64,000 bases of DNA from Rhodamnia argentea (Eukaryota; Streptophyta; Magnoliopsida; Myrtales; Myrtaceae). Positions 22,652 to 33,297 of the stretch are shown piece by piece. The position numbers and the translations under genes are program-made. Each line of letters begins with the position of its first letter. Position 1 is the stretch's first letter. The notes beneath the pieces were generated by a model. It was not told the origin of the DNA. It made no database searches and worked only from the letters and a program-made list of their open reading frames with translations. The DNA lies in contig NC_063151.1 in assembly GCF_020921035.1 (NCBI RefSeq), forward strand, positions 5,146,001 through 5,210,000, given 5' to 3'.

Positions 22652-25600
22652 TCAATCGTCACTGGAAGTGTGATGATCTGGTCCTTCGGACTCTCCCGGA
22701 GTCGGGCTAGACGTCCTTTGCTTGAGCATATGCTTCCATTTCCTGAAATCCACAAAAGCAAATGTGATAATCCGTTGACAGATTTAGGTTCCACAGAAGG
22801 AGAAAAACTCTAGTGATAAAGTTCCACCATGTCATTGGGAGGAGAAATCATGCCTCAGAATATCCAGTCGCAGAAGAACTTTGCTTACCAATAAAAAGTA
22901 ATGAAGTTCATCACAGAGGCACCAAGGGTGTCTCTTTATAACAATGTACAAGTCAAAATCAAACTAGCATGTATTGTTCATTTGACTTCATGCAACAAAT
23001 ATTAAGAACGGCACGCCACAGATAGAAAGAGAGAGAGAGAGAGAGAGAGATTTTTCTCATGGTACTGCAGTAAATAAAGAGCATTACATTTCTAGGTCCT
23101 CTGCCCTTCTCTTGATATCGCTTGACCATAGTACTGGATCAGTCTTCTTAGGCAAGGAATCCTGTTGCTGGGTCTTCTCTCTCAGCCACTGTTCAGCTTT
23201 ATTGCACTCATCCACTATCTGAGATATGGGAAGCCAAAGACATCAAAGAAAGTCCATACTACATAAAGACTTACCATTTAAGTTTCTTAATCATACCAAT
23301 TCTCTGTCTTTTGGCGGAAGTGACTTTACAGACATCCTATACTCCACAATGCGATTCAGTAGGTCTCTTGTAGCTTGCGCTCTAGCTTCTTCGTCCTTAT
23401 ACCGACTCTCAATTGGATCAACCAGCTAAAAAGCAAAACGAAAGTGAGCTCCGCGATGAAAATGGGAAGACAGGCCCTAGAATTTAGATAGAAAATCACC
23501 TTGTGTAGGTCCTCCAGCTTCAAAATATAAGCATTTTCAGTTTCATCGTCACCTTCATCATAAAGCCAATCCTCTGTCTGTTGGAGACTTCTGGAGATCC
23601 CCTCCCTCTCTCGATCACTTGCAAAGCTCCGGTACATGTTCAAAAGCTATTACAATGAGCATTGACACATTATTCTCAGATGATACAATATGGAAGCACA
23701 GATAGAAACAAGACTTGAAAGAACCATCTAACCAAATAAAGAAAAACACACAGAAGATGCTGGAAATAGGGATGGATGATTGAAACCAGAGATAGAACAG
23801 CTCTAGCACCATAAGATAAAGCTAGATCTGATGTAGGTTATGATTTCACAATAGGACGAGGAAATGTTCTCCTCTGCAGGAGAAAGAAGTTCACAGTATT
23901 ATCAGAAAGCCTTACAGATGCTAAAAACAGACTATGACCACCCAGCTTTGGTCTAACTGAGAGTAGAAACATTTCAAAATCTTCCTATCTTTCCCTACTG
24001 AGCCAGAGAACAGGGACGAAGAAAGATTCCAGTCCCATCAACTTTAGGCACTATATCCATAGGAATCAACTGCTACAAATTTGATGAACAAAAACAAAAA
24101 AAACCACATTATACATAACGTGCTTTGAAAATGTAAAAGGGGAGTGTATGAATGTTTAATTTCCTAATTGTGTTTCAGACACTTAAACTCATTTTCAATC
24201 TTTATAAGTTTTAAGAGAGAGCTCAATTAATACTCAAAAGGCACTCATTTACAAGATCTAACGAGAAATATTATAAGCAGATATCAACGCAATACCTTGT
24301 TCCGCGTCTCATAAACATACGACTCCAAAGCATTTTTCTTCTCTTTCGTTTGTTCAGCTATCTTATCTTGCTGAGCCAACTGAAATTCTTTCCCTTGAGC
24401 TTCTAAAACCTCAGCTTCGGTCATCCCACCATACATTTTCAGATGAACCGGTATCTCATGTTTTTTGGTTGCTTTATGTTTGCTGATGTGATGATCCTGC
24501 CATAGAAAGATCAGATGTAAAGGAATTCCATTTCACGCGTGTCAATGAATCTCATTCATGCACTCTCACACGCATTTAAGCTTACTGCCAAGGCTAGTCA
24601 AATTATAAAATTCCATAGTGAGAGACATAAAATTAACTATCATTATTCATTCTACCGAAAGCTACCATTAATCTAGTTGGAACAAAAATAAACACCACTA
24701 ATTATAGAAACAGTATTACTGCATAACAACATACAGAGGCATGTGAGGATTGAGAATGTAAATAGGTCCCATCATCAACACCATTATGTCCAGCAAATGA
24801 AGCCTCGGAATCCATTTTGTCACTATATGCTTGAGTGTCATCATTGCTAACTGAACCATCGACACCGTCCTCTATCATCTGCAACAATATGGGCATCAAC
24901 ATCATGATAATTGAAAAGAAAACTCAAAAGTTTGCAGATGAAATAACATTTTCATGTATAGGAATAGCAAACTGACCGTGGCGGAATCAACAGTGACAAC
25001 GCCATGAAGGTTTAATTGAATTCTAACTTTAACCTTTGACTTTTCTCTGTTCAAGCCTTTGATGGGGCCAACCTGAATTAACGGGAGCGTATAAACAAGA
25101 GAGCCAAGTTACTATATCTACAACCATATCTACTTATCACATCTCTGGATGAAGAAAAGGGGCTGACCAGAGAAGATTTGAGGACCAACTAATAATGAAA
25201 TGACTTTAAAAAATGATTTGATGCTTGAATATCTTGCATGTCTAATCATTCTAAAATCTAAGTAAATTTCTTATAGACTCCTAAAACAGGAGCAGTAAGA
25301 TTAATCAAGTTAATATCCTGTACTCACCATGAAGCAACTTATTTTTGAAGACTCGCCTGGAGGGAGCTCATCGGGATTAGCATAAAATGCTTCCAGCTGG
25401 AAAGAGCTACTCCTTTGAAGCGTCAGTACTTTAACTCTTGGAATAAGGTGCCCTTTTGGAAACAACACGCCATTTGACCCCGCGCAAATTGGGCCTCCAT
25501 CTAATGAGAACCCTATGGAGAATGGTATTGAATCCTGTACCTGCATAAAAACAGAGTAAAAATTAGTTTCGCTCAATATAACTAGCGAAAAAGAAAGATA

Positions 25601-27269
25601 AAATAGATGAGTAACCAGAAATGCAAAAACATAAGATTGTGATAGAGTAGATTGGACTTCAGTACACGATTAGAATACCAAGACAGATTCATGCACAATA
25701 GACGTACTTCTGGAATTTATGCCAGCACGTTTGAAAGACTGGCTATCCTTGATTCAAGCAACTGGGACAAAAGTGGTTAAATTTGTACCACATAAACTTG
25801 CAGGTGGGATGACATAGCCCCTACCTGTTGTGTAGTAGGTCTTATGGTACTCAGATTTGGTGCAATGCAAAACGGAAAGTACATACCTCCCAGGTTGGAC
25901 TAAACAAATTCCTATGCCACATTGACTATGATTGTCAGGAATATAAATGAAAATAAGAGAAGCCCGAACACATCAAGAAAAACAGAACTCGGGGTTTTGA
26001 TACCGGACTAGAAAGTCCAACTCAGAAGCTTAAGTCACTAGGTTGAAGAAGAGTGCACCCATAGCCATGAAAACAACAATGTGAGAAATTTTAACATACC
26101 TCATATTCTCTGACTCGGAAAACTGGACTAAGCATCGCACACTGTAGAGCACATCCGCGAGCTACACATTCACTCGCATTCAATGACCTTCTAGGTTCTC
26201 TTCCGAAAATAGTCGTTAACAATTTAGTAATAGCTGGTATCCTAGACCCTGATCCAACAAGCTCAACTGAATGAAGCCTCTCAGCAGGCAACGCTGCATC
26301 AGCTAACGCTTTTTTGCAAGGGATACTGATTCTCTCCAGTAATCCGGATGCCAGTTTCTCAAATTCGTCTCTTTTGATATGCCCCTTGACATCTTTCTCA
26401 TCCATTAAACACTCAATATTTAATGGTGCCTCTGCATTGGCACTCAAAACTTTCTTCAACTTCTCACATGCTGCCCTCAGCCTGATACAGGCCTTTGCGT
26501 TCGAATACACATCGATGTTGTACTGGCCTTTGAATTGTGCAGCAAAATGACTAAACAAGACCTCATCAAATTCTCTACCACCCAAGCTTCTATCGAAAGC
26601 ATGTGACAGGATTTTCATATGCCCAACCTCAAATGATGCAATGCAAACCTGAGTATCACAGTGGCCAATGTCCACAAATGCAACATAAGTGGGGCCTCTG
26701 CTAGAGAAGTCTGTCTTGTAAATCCCATAACTGAGGGCGGTTGCAGTACAGTCATGCATCAACCTCAAAGGCTTCAACCCAGCAATCGTGGCAGCACTCA
26801 AATATGCTCGTCTTTGCAGGTCTGTAAAGTATGACGGAATGCCAATAACGCAATCTGAAACAGGGATTTCTAGATTCTTCTCTGCAATATCTTTCAAATG
26901 CGCAAAGAGCATTGCCATAACCTGAGTTGGCGAGAACATGTGCTTTTCTCCAGCATATTGTATTTGAATCAAAATGCCTCCGTCCGGACCTTCGCAAGTT
27001 TCTAGAGGCAGCATTTTAAGCTCCTTTTGAACATTAGGATCCGTAAATTTTCTACCGATCAGTCTCTTCACCTGAGACACCGTCGATTTCGGGTGCATCA
27101 TTGCCGAAGCAGCCCCAGCAGAACCTAAAAATCTCTGCTTCTCCCCAAAACATACAACAGCCGGGGTCTCGCGATTCGACTCATCATTCAACAGAACGTC
27201 GATGCCCCGCTGCTTCACCACGGCGATCACACAGTTTTCATTTCCTATATCAAAGCCCACCACACTCAT
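22652..27269 (-). CDS. HSP70-16: Heat shock 70 kDa protein 16-like (Hsp110/SSE-type chaperone)
   Basis: Nine exons (27269-26100, 25540-25328, 25072-24977, 24878-24735, 24496-24296, 23646-23500, 23425-23297, 23218-23088, 22742-22652) join in frame to 773 residues. The large first exon is the ATPase domain (about residues 1-390). It starts MSVVGFDIGNENCVIAV, where canonical Hsp70 has a DLGTT phosphate loop, as usual in the Hsp110 branch. Family landmarks are LNDESNRETPAVV, DCVIGIPSYF, VELVGSGSRIPA and the exon end ECVARGCALQCAMLSPVFRV. Exons 2-3 are the substrate-binding beta domain, exons 4-5 an acidic insert, and exons 5-9 the helical lid with LESYVYETRNK and EDWLYDEGDDE. There is no C-terminal EEVD. 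Hsp110 proteins act as nucleotide exchange factors and holdases in the cytosol. Start 27269 is conserved; an upstream ATG at 27302 is probably intronic. A leader exon near 27740-27800 is likely. Confidence 0.95.
23028..23050. repeat. (AG)n microsatellite
   Basis: Perfect dinucleotide run of 23 nt in the last intron of HSP70-16. Confidence 0.9.
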
Positions 27270-28005
27270 TTTGGAACTCACAATAGACAAAACATATAAC
27301 AAGCCTTAAGCAACCGGTCCACTTATCCAAACATTAACAAAAGATTTCACTGATTAATTCTGTTGCATCCCTCCGGACTGAAACCTACGCCAGCACATCT
27401 TGCAAGATACACCTGATTCACAGACATGAAACAAATTTTGGCAAATCACTACAATCGCAAGCTAAAACGGGAAACCGAAACAAATTCCGTAAGCTGAATT
27501 GCACGACGGCACGACCAACGAAACGAAATTGCACCCCAATCGAAACAATCAACAGGCTATTGGATTAAGAACTGGAGAACACATAGAAATTAGCCGTAAA
27601 TGGGTGCAATCGGATGCGAGAGTGGTCAACTATTGACTGAATAAGAGAGTGAAGGCATTGGATTTACCAGGATTACAAGCAAGTAAATTTTCGTGGGTTG
27701 GAATCAAAACGTAGTCTTGACTCCAATGAAGATGCAAGAAGCTTCAGGATGCTAAGAGGGAGATGAAATTAGCGGTGGTAGAGAGAGAAAATCTGCGCTT
27801 TGCTCGCGCAGAGTTTGCCGTCTCAGGAAAATACGGAAATTGCATTCTTTTTCTTTTGTAATAAAGGGCGGGTAATTAAAAAGACAAAAAAAAAAAAACA
27901 CGTGGCCGACTGTATGAATCAATCGAACCGGGAGCCGCTGTTACGGTCGGCCGGTTCCGGAACCACCTTAAATAATATATTTTTTAAAATATTTCCAAAA
28001 GGTAA

Positions 28006-29427
28006 GGCTCTGTTTGGCGGTGATTCTGATCCTCTGTTTCTGTTCCCAGAAACAAAAAGATTAGAAACATATTTGGTAATGAAAAAAAAAGATTTTGATT
28101 CTGATCCCGGGAATACTTTTGGACCACTTTTCAGAAGCAAAAAAAGATTATTCTGGTGTTTTGGAACACTTTTGGGGATAACTTTTTTGCATGATATACT
28201 TATGACTTATCCCTCATACCGATAATTAAAATTTTAATATAAAATGGTATTATTTAAAAAAAAAAAGTCTACGTGGATTTTCAACTTTACATAAATTAAA
28301 ATAAATTAAAATTCAATTAAAAACTAATTTTCTTAAATTAAAATTTTTATTTAAGGTAAATTTAATAAAAAAATTTGAAAAATTTAAGAAATGGGGGACA
28401 TAAAAAATATTTAGATTTTTAATTTAATAATTTAAAAATAATTAAAAAATTAATATTGAAAAAAGCTAAAATTTTGAAAAAAAATTCTCGTCACCAGATT
28501 CTCCCCCTCCCCCGTTTTTTTTTTAAATAGTTTTTTTTTGTAAAATTTTAAGCCTATATTTAAATTCAATTTATATTTATATTTATATTTAAAAAATTAG
28601 TTTTTAGAAAATTTTTAAATCTAATTTATATTTTTATATTAAGGGACCTCTAATACTCATTTTTTTTTCGAATTTGATCTATTTTATTTTTTATTCTAAT
28701 TAAGTTTGTATTTTTTATTTCCTATTTTTTTTTTCAACTTTTATCTTTTTTTTTTTATTAAAGACTGGACCCAACCCTCCGCTTCGCAAACTAAATCTCC
28801 ATTTTTTCTCCATTTTTCGAGCCGCACAAAAAATTTGTTGAGTCGGGTGAAAAAAAAATCAATGCAGTTGAGTTGCGGGTCTTGTAAGCTTGTACGATGT
28901 GTAATTACAAGAGTGCAAAACTATAGGCGGTTGCATAATGAGGAGCTTTTCTTTCATTTTTTTTTTTTTTTGGTAATCAATCTAAAAGTCACAAGAAATA
29001 ATAACAAACAAATGATTTAGACACCTTACCAAAAAAAAAAAAACAAATGATTTAGACAAATTCTGTAAATGTAATACGAATTACTTTTCAAACAAAATAA
29101 ACGAGTGCATACTCATGACAAATTGACAAACGAATTGGGAACGGAAACTTTGTTGCTTTTTCTTTTTTTTTTGCTCCATAATCACTATTTGATTATTTTC
29201 CCTATTCTTTGTCATCAAATGTGATTATATAATTATTTGATTTAAATGACAAATTGGGAACGGAAATTTTGTGCAGCTACCAAACGCGTTTATGTTCCAG
29301 GAACAAAAATTTTAAATAGTTACCAAATGCGTTCTGATTCTCAAAAAATCATCCAGGGAACAGAATAAAAAAAAATGATTTTGATCGGAATCATTTTTTG
29401 GGAACAGAATCACCGCCAAACAGAGTC
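28006..29427. mobile_element. PIF/Harbinger (Tourist-like) non-autonomous element
   Basis: Both ends read GRCTCTGTTTGGCGGTGATTCTG inwards, and TAA directly flanks both ends, matching the 3-bp TWA target duplication of PIF/Harbinger elements. About 1.42 kb. The interior is AT-rich, with further paired blocks (tttctgttcccagaaac on the left, ccagggaacagaat on the right), but no transposase. A smaller insertion at 29024-29040 sits inside it. Confidence 0.75.
29006..29058 (+). mobile_element. Tiny oligo(A) insertion with 18-bp target duplication
   Basis: AAACAAATGATTTAGACA occurs exactly at 29006-29023 and 29041-29058, flanking CCTTACC plus an A run (17 nt). CCTTACC(A)n equals the 3' end of the 184 bp element at 7241-7424. 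Confidence 0.75.
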
Positions 29428-29456
29428 TAAACCTAAACCTAAACCTAAACCTAAAC
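29427..29456. repeat. (CTAAAC)5 hexamer array
   Basis: Five perfect CTAAAC units abut the right end of the Tourist-like element. The unit is one C short of the plant telomere repeat CCCTAAA, so this is telomere-like but not canonical. Confidence 0.9.
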
Positions 29457-29689
29457 TTAAGATGCTTAGATGCTTACAATGACTTTCAAGTTTAGTGATA
29501 ATACTATACAATTAAAGAGGAATGGTTTGGTAAATAGGTCGTTAACAAGAAAAATTTAACGATAAATCACAAAAAAAAATGATCGGTCTATGATTGGACC
29601 GCCCGAGAACCAAATCGGTTCGGTCTCAACACCATCCAATTTGGTTCCCGATTTTAAGGTGGGATCGGACTAGGGTCACAACGGCAAAA

Positions 29690-29720
29690 TATTATTATTA
29701 TTATTGTTGTTGTTGTTGTT
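29690..29720. repeat. (ATT)n(GTT)n compound microsatellite
   Basis: Five ATT units followed by five GTT units. Confidence 0.9.
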
Positions 29721-30192
29721 AATATCATTAAATTCCGTGCATAATCTCTCAAACCACTTGGTTGATCACATCTAATAAAAGTTCTTTCGTTTTGCTGCTC
29801 CAACAGCAACTCGTCATTATTAACGCTAAATGCTCTATTTAGCACGAGTTGTCAAAACAACCAATTAATTTCATGTGACCACAAACGTATTTTACATTGA
29901 AATACATGAGAAGAGACTCAGTCCAAGAGTAACTACAGAAAAATTATCTTTGCTAGGGTTTGGACACGTTACCGTGCTTCATATAGTACTATAATATCGA
30001 CTGGCACGTTGCCGCAGAACAAAACGAAAAATTAGTCGACACAACATTATCTACCTTTCCGTCATATTAAAAATTTGACCTTGTGGATTGCTTAATTGTT
30101 TTTTCATTTTTCAACATTCATAACACTTGGTTATGAATCTCCATTTACCTAAGTATCCTCTCGAAATAAAGTTTTTATGGCTTTATGTATGT

Positions 30193-30240
30193 ATGTAAAG
30201 ATAATTTTGGAGTCATTTGACTCCAAAATTATCTTTACAT
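30193..30240. repeat. Perfect hairpin: 23-bp stem, 2-nt loop
   Basis: ATGTAAAGATAATTTTGGAG+TCA (30193-30215) is followed by TT and then its exact reverse complement (30218-30240). The centre reads GGAGTCATTTGACTCC. There is no T run after it and no gene beside it. Confidence 0.95.
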
Positions 30241-30738
30241 GTGATTTACGTGTCAAATTTGGAAGTGGGAGACTTATCAAGATGATAAATTTCGCGGTCT
30301 TAGTCATTTTTCATAATAAAATGAAAGGGATAAATCTTCATAAAGCTGCCCTACACCCGTGTTTTGATGGCTCGATTAGTAATAAAAATAGAAAATTAGT
30401 AAAGTTTGTGTCTCCTTCACAGATAGAGAATTCAAGATCTCATGCACGAGACATATCTGCATGCACTTAGTATTCATAATATTTCAAAGGTTTATGTCTA
30501 CAGTGTAAACTGGTTTTATTTACCGACACTTGTAAATAATCAACGTCAAAAGTTCGTAACCGAGCTTTTTCCTGACTTTAGGACCATGCAAATACACGAC
30601 GAATTAAAGGCATTGTATAATATAACTTGAAAATTAATGTAAAAGAAGCTTGATAAAATTAAAGAGAGAAATAAAGGGAAAAAATGAAAGTAGATAAAAT
30701 TTAGTGAAATGAAAGTTAAAAGGAATAAAAAAAAAAGA

Positions 30739-31347
30739 GAAAATTCCAAAAAAAGCCCAAAGTGCTTTCATTTTTTCAAATAAAGGCTAAAAGTGAACGT
30801 TGTTTCAAACAAGGGTTTGAAGTGCTCAAATTGTTTCAAAGAAGTGCATAGCCAAAGGACATTTTTATCCTTTACTTTTTTGAATTTTTTTCTTTTTGCA
30901 TTTTTCTTTTTTTCATTTTCTTCTTTCTCCCCTCCCCTTCCCTCCCCTCCCCAGGCCATCATCGGCTCAGGTGAGGGCTCGCCTGGGCCGACATCGGGTG
31001 AGGGCGAAGATTGCCCTCGCCGGTGCAAGGGCAGCCCTCCTCCGCCCGGGCGAGAGGGCCCTCACTCGACGCCGGCCCGAGCGAGGGTGGCTCGACGTTG
31101 CCCGGGCGAGGACGGCTCGAGGCCGGCAATGGCCGGGAGAGGGAAAAAAGAAAAGAAAAGGCAAAAAATAGAAATTGCAAAAAAAAAAAAAGAAAAAAAA
31201 TTAAAAAGAGTAAAGGGAAAAATGCCCTTTGGCTAGCCCTTCTCTGAAACAATTTAAGCACTTCAGGCCATTATTTGAAACAATATCAACTTTTGACCCA
31301 TATTTGAAAAACGAGGACACTTCAGGGTCCTAATTTATAATTTTCCC
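30739..31347. mobile_element. Non-autonomous inverted-repeat element with GC-rich core
   Basis: Arms of about 150 bp pair: GAAAATTCCAAAAAAAGCCC..AGTGCTTTC..TTTTTCAAATA on the left against GGGAAAATTATAAATTAGGA..AGTGTCCTC..TTTTTCAAATA from the right. The pairing continues to AGCCAAAGG(A/G)CATTTTT and CTTTACT. The core (about 30945-31140) is strongly GC-rich and flanked by pyrimidine/purine tracts. No transposase. Confidence 0.75.
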
Positions 31348-31391
31348 AAAAAAGAAGAAAGGAGGGAGGAAGTGACATATGTGATTTCATA

Positions 31392-32045
31392 GGAAAAATT
31401 GTCGAAAAAGTCATAAATCTATTATACTTTTGTCAATTCAGTTTTAAACTTTTTGCATTTGTGCTAATTCAATTTTAAACATCTTGCACTTGTGCTGATT
31501 CGGTCCATTTGAATAATTTTGACTAACCAGACTCGACTTGGACACGGGCGCCGCTAACGGGGCAATTTTTAGTAATATTTAATATTTTAAAACTTTTTAT
31601 TTTTTTTATTTTCCTTTTTTTTGTTTATCTTCTTCCTCTATTAGAGATCGTTTGGAGGGAAGGCTGGCCATTGGCATTGTCATTATTGGGTGAGCTTGAC
31701 CTCGCCCGGTGACGATGGCGGCGTCGGTGGTTGGGGAGGTCGAGTCTCGTTGGCCCTTGCTTCCGAGCGGTTGTCGATCCGGCAATCGGCGGGAGGAAGA
31801 AGATGAATAAAAAAAAGAAGAAAAAAAATAAAAATAAATAAAGTTTGAAAAATATTAAAATATTATTAAAAATTATTTCGTCGATGTCGGTCGGATCCAC
31901 ATTAGCATCAATCGGCCAAAATTGGTTGGATGGACTAAATTGACACAAATGTAAAAATGTTTAAGATCGAATTGGTACAAAAAAAGATTTAGGACTAAAT
32001 TGGCAAATGTGCAACATGTTTATGACTTTTTTGATAATTTTTCCC
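31392..32045. mobile_element. Non-autonomous inverted-repeat element with GC-rich core
   Basis: Arms GGAAAAATTGTCGAAAAAGT and (reverse complement) GGGAAAAATTATCAAAAAAG both run on into TCATAAA, then repeated 'ttgYRcNtttgtgctaattcagt(t/c)(t/c)taaa' blocks, two or three per arm. The core at about 31640-31800 is GC-rich. About 654 bp, with no transposase. It stands only 44 bp from the element ending at 31347. Confidence 0.8.
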
Positions 32046-32194
32046 AATTTGATATGTCCTTCTATAAATCTCCTTTAGTATATAAAATAAATAAAATAGA
32101 TATATTATTGATATATTTTTTTTTCTAAAAGACGCATTGATTGAAAAGGAGAAAATAGGAAAACATTTTAAATGCGAGTCTAGGTATTAAAAAA

Positions 32195-32635
32195 AGGATT
32201 AATTTCACGAAAAACTCCAAATTGATACACATGTGATTTTTTAAACTAATTTTTTGGCCATCAAAAATCTCGAATTGATACATCTGTGACAAATTTACCT
32301 TCCATTAGTTTTCGTTAAATTTTACCGTTAAATTGCCGAGTTAGATGATATGTAGCAATTGACAAGTGTTTCAGTGTGAGGTTTTTATCTTCCGTTTGTC
32401 ACATATATACTAAATTGAGATTTTTTTGTGATATTAACATAATTTAACAGAAACCGGTAGTAGAATAAATTTATCACATATGTACCAGTTTTGCGTCTTT
32501 GATGGTCAAAACATTAGATTGAGATAAATTTACCATAAGTGCGCTAATTTGATTTTTTTTGTGATTAAAAAATTAATTTAAGATAAATTTGCTATAAGTG
32601 TATTAATTTAGAAATTTTTCCTAATGGATAAGCGC
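32195..32635. mobile_element. Second copy of the 16434-16900 element family
   Basis: The left end 'ggattaatttcacgaaaaac' is followed by TCCAAATTGATACACATGTG. The right end, reversed, gives ATTAGGAAAAATTTCTAAAT then TAATACACTTATAGCAAATT. The internal phrase 'gataaatttatcacatatgtaccag' matches the other copy. Ends are degenerate, so the limits are approximate. Confidence 0.6.
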
Positions 32636-32689
32636 AGAAAATGCATCCAACTCTCCCTTTTCACCACCAATTCGCCCATGCTTCGCAGG

Positions 32690-32734
32690 GCGCTACCAAT
32701 TTTTTTTTTTTTTTGGGTCGGATGTGCGCTACCA
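32690..32734 (-). mobile_element. Tiny oligo(A) insertion with 9-bp target duplication
   Basis: GCGCTACCA occurs at 32690-32698 and 32726-32734, flanking 27 nt that read ACATCCGACCC plus an A run on the minus strand. Confidence 0.6.
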
Positions 32735-32898
32735 TTTTAAATTGCATATTTGACTTATATTCTTTTGGAATCATATTATAAATATAATGACGACAATGAC
32801 ATATAATTGTATTTTAAATGGTCAGTGGGCAAGTGAAAGATGGGGGTATGTTGCTAATACTTTACCAAAATATTAAACTCTCATAAATAAAAACATGT

Positions 32899-33003
32899 TC
32901 CGTTTGTTTCACAAAAAATAAATAATGTGAAAAATATTTTGTGAGAAATGATTGTTTGTATCGCTTTCAAAACATGAAATTTTGTGTGGAACAAACAGAG
33001 TCC
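32899..33003. mobile_element. Very short MITE, about 105 bp
   Basis: The left end GTTCCGTTTGTTTCACAAAA pairs with the reverse complement of the right end, GGACTCTGTTTGTTCCACAC. No internal coding sequence. Confidence 0.5.
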
Positions 33004-33055
33004 AAATGGGATTTCACTAGACATTGGACAAATCTTAGATTTTTAAACACTTTTT

Positions 33056-33297
33056 AGGTTGCGTTTGTTTCGTAGAAGATGAATGATTTGAAAACAAGTT
33101 CCAAAAATTGTCACTCGAATCACTTACTAAAATGAATGAACGAAAAACATTTTCATCGTTCATCAAAATATTTAGATATGAACTGTGATCGATAGTGAAA
33201 ACACTTTTATTAACTAATCAATTTAAGAAATATAAGTGATCATCTTAAAGATTTTTTTTTTCAAATCATTCATTTTTTACGAATCAAAGAGAGCCTC
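33056..33297. mobile_element. Tourist-like MITE, about 240 bp
   Basis: Ends AGGTTGCGTTTGTTTCGTAG and (reverse complement) GAGGCTCTCTTTGATTCGTA pair and continue into AATGAATGATTTGAAAA on both arms. The flanks TTA and TCA may be a decayed TWA target duplication. Confidence 0.65.

Noticed and set aside
28945-28990. T run followed by GGTAATC as a further truncated retroposon
   Set aside because: No flanking duplication could be found.
29427-29456. Interstitial telomere
   Set aside because: The unit is CTAAAC (6 bp), not the plant CCCTAAA (7 bp), and only five units are present.
30793-31261. Open frames of 90-147 codons on both strands
   Set aside because: They read through poly(A/T) tracts and the GC-rich core of an inverted-repeat element on both strands equally.
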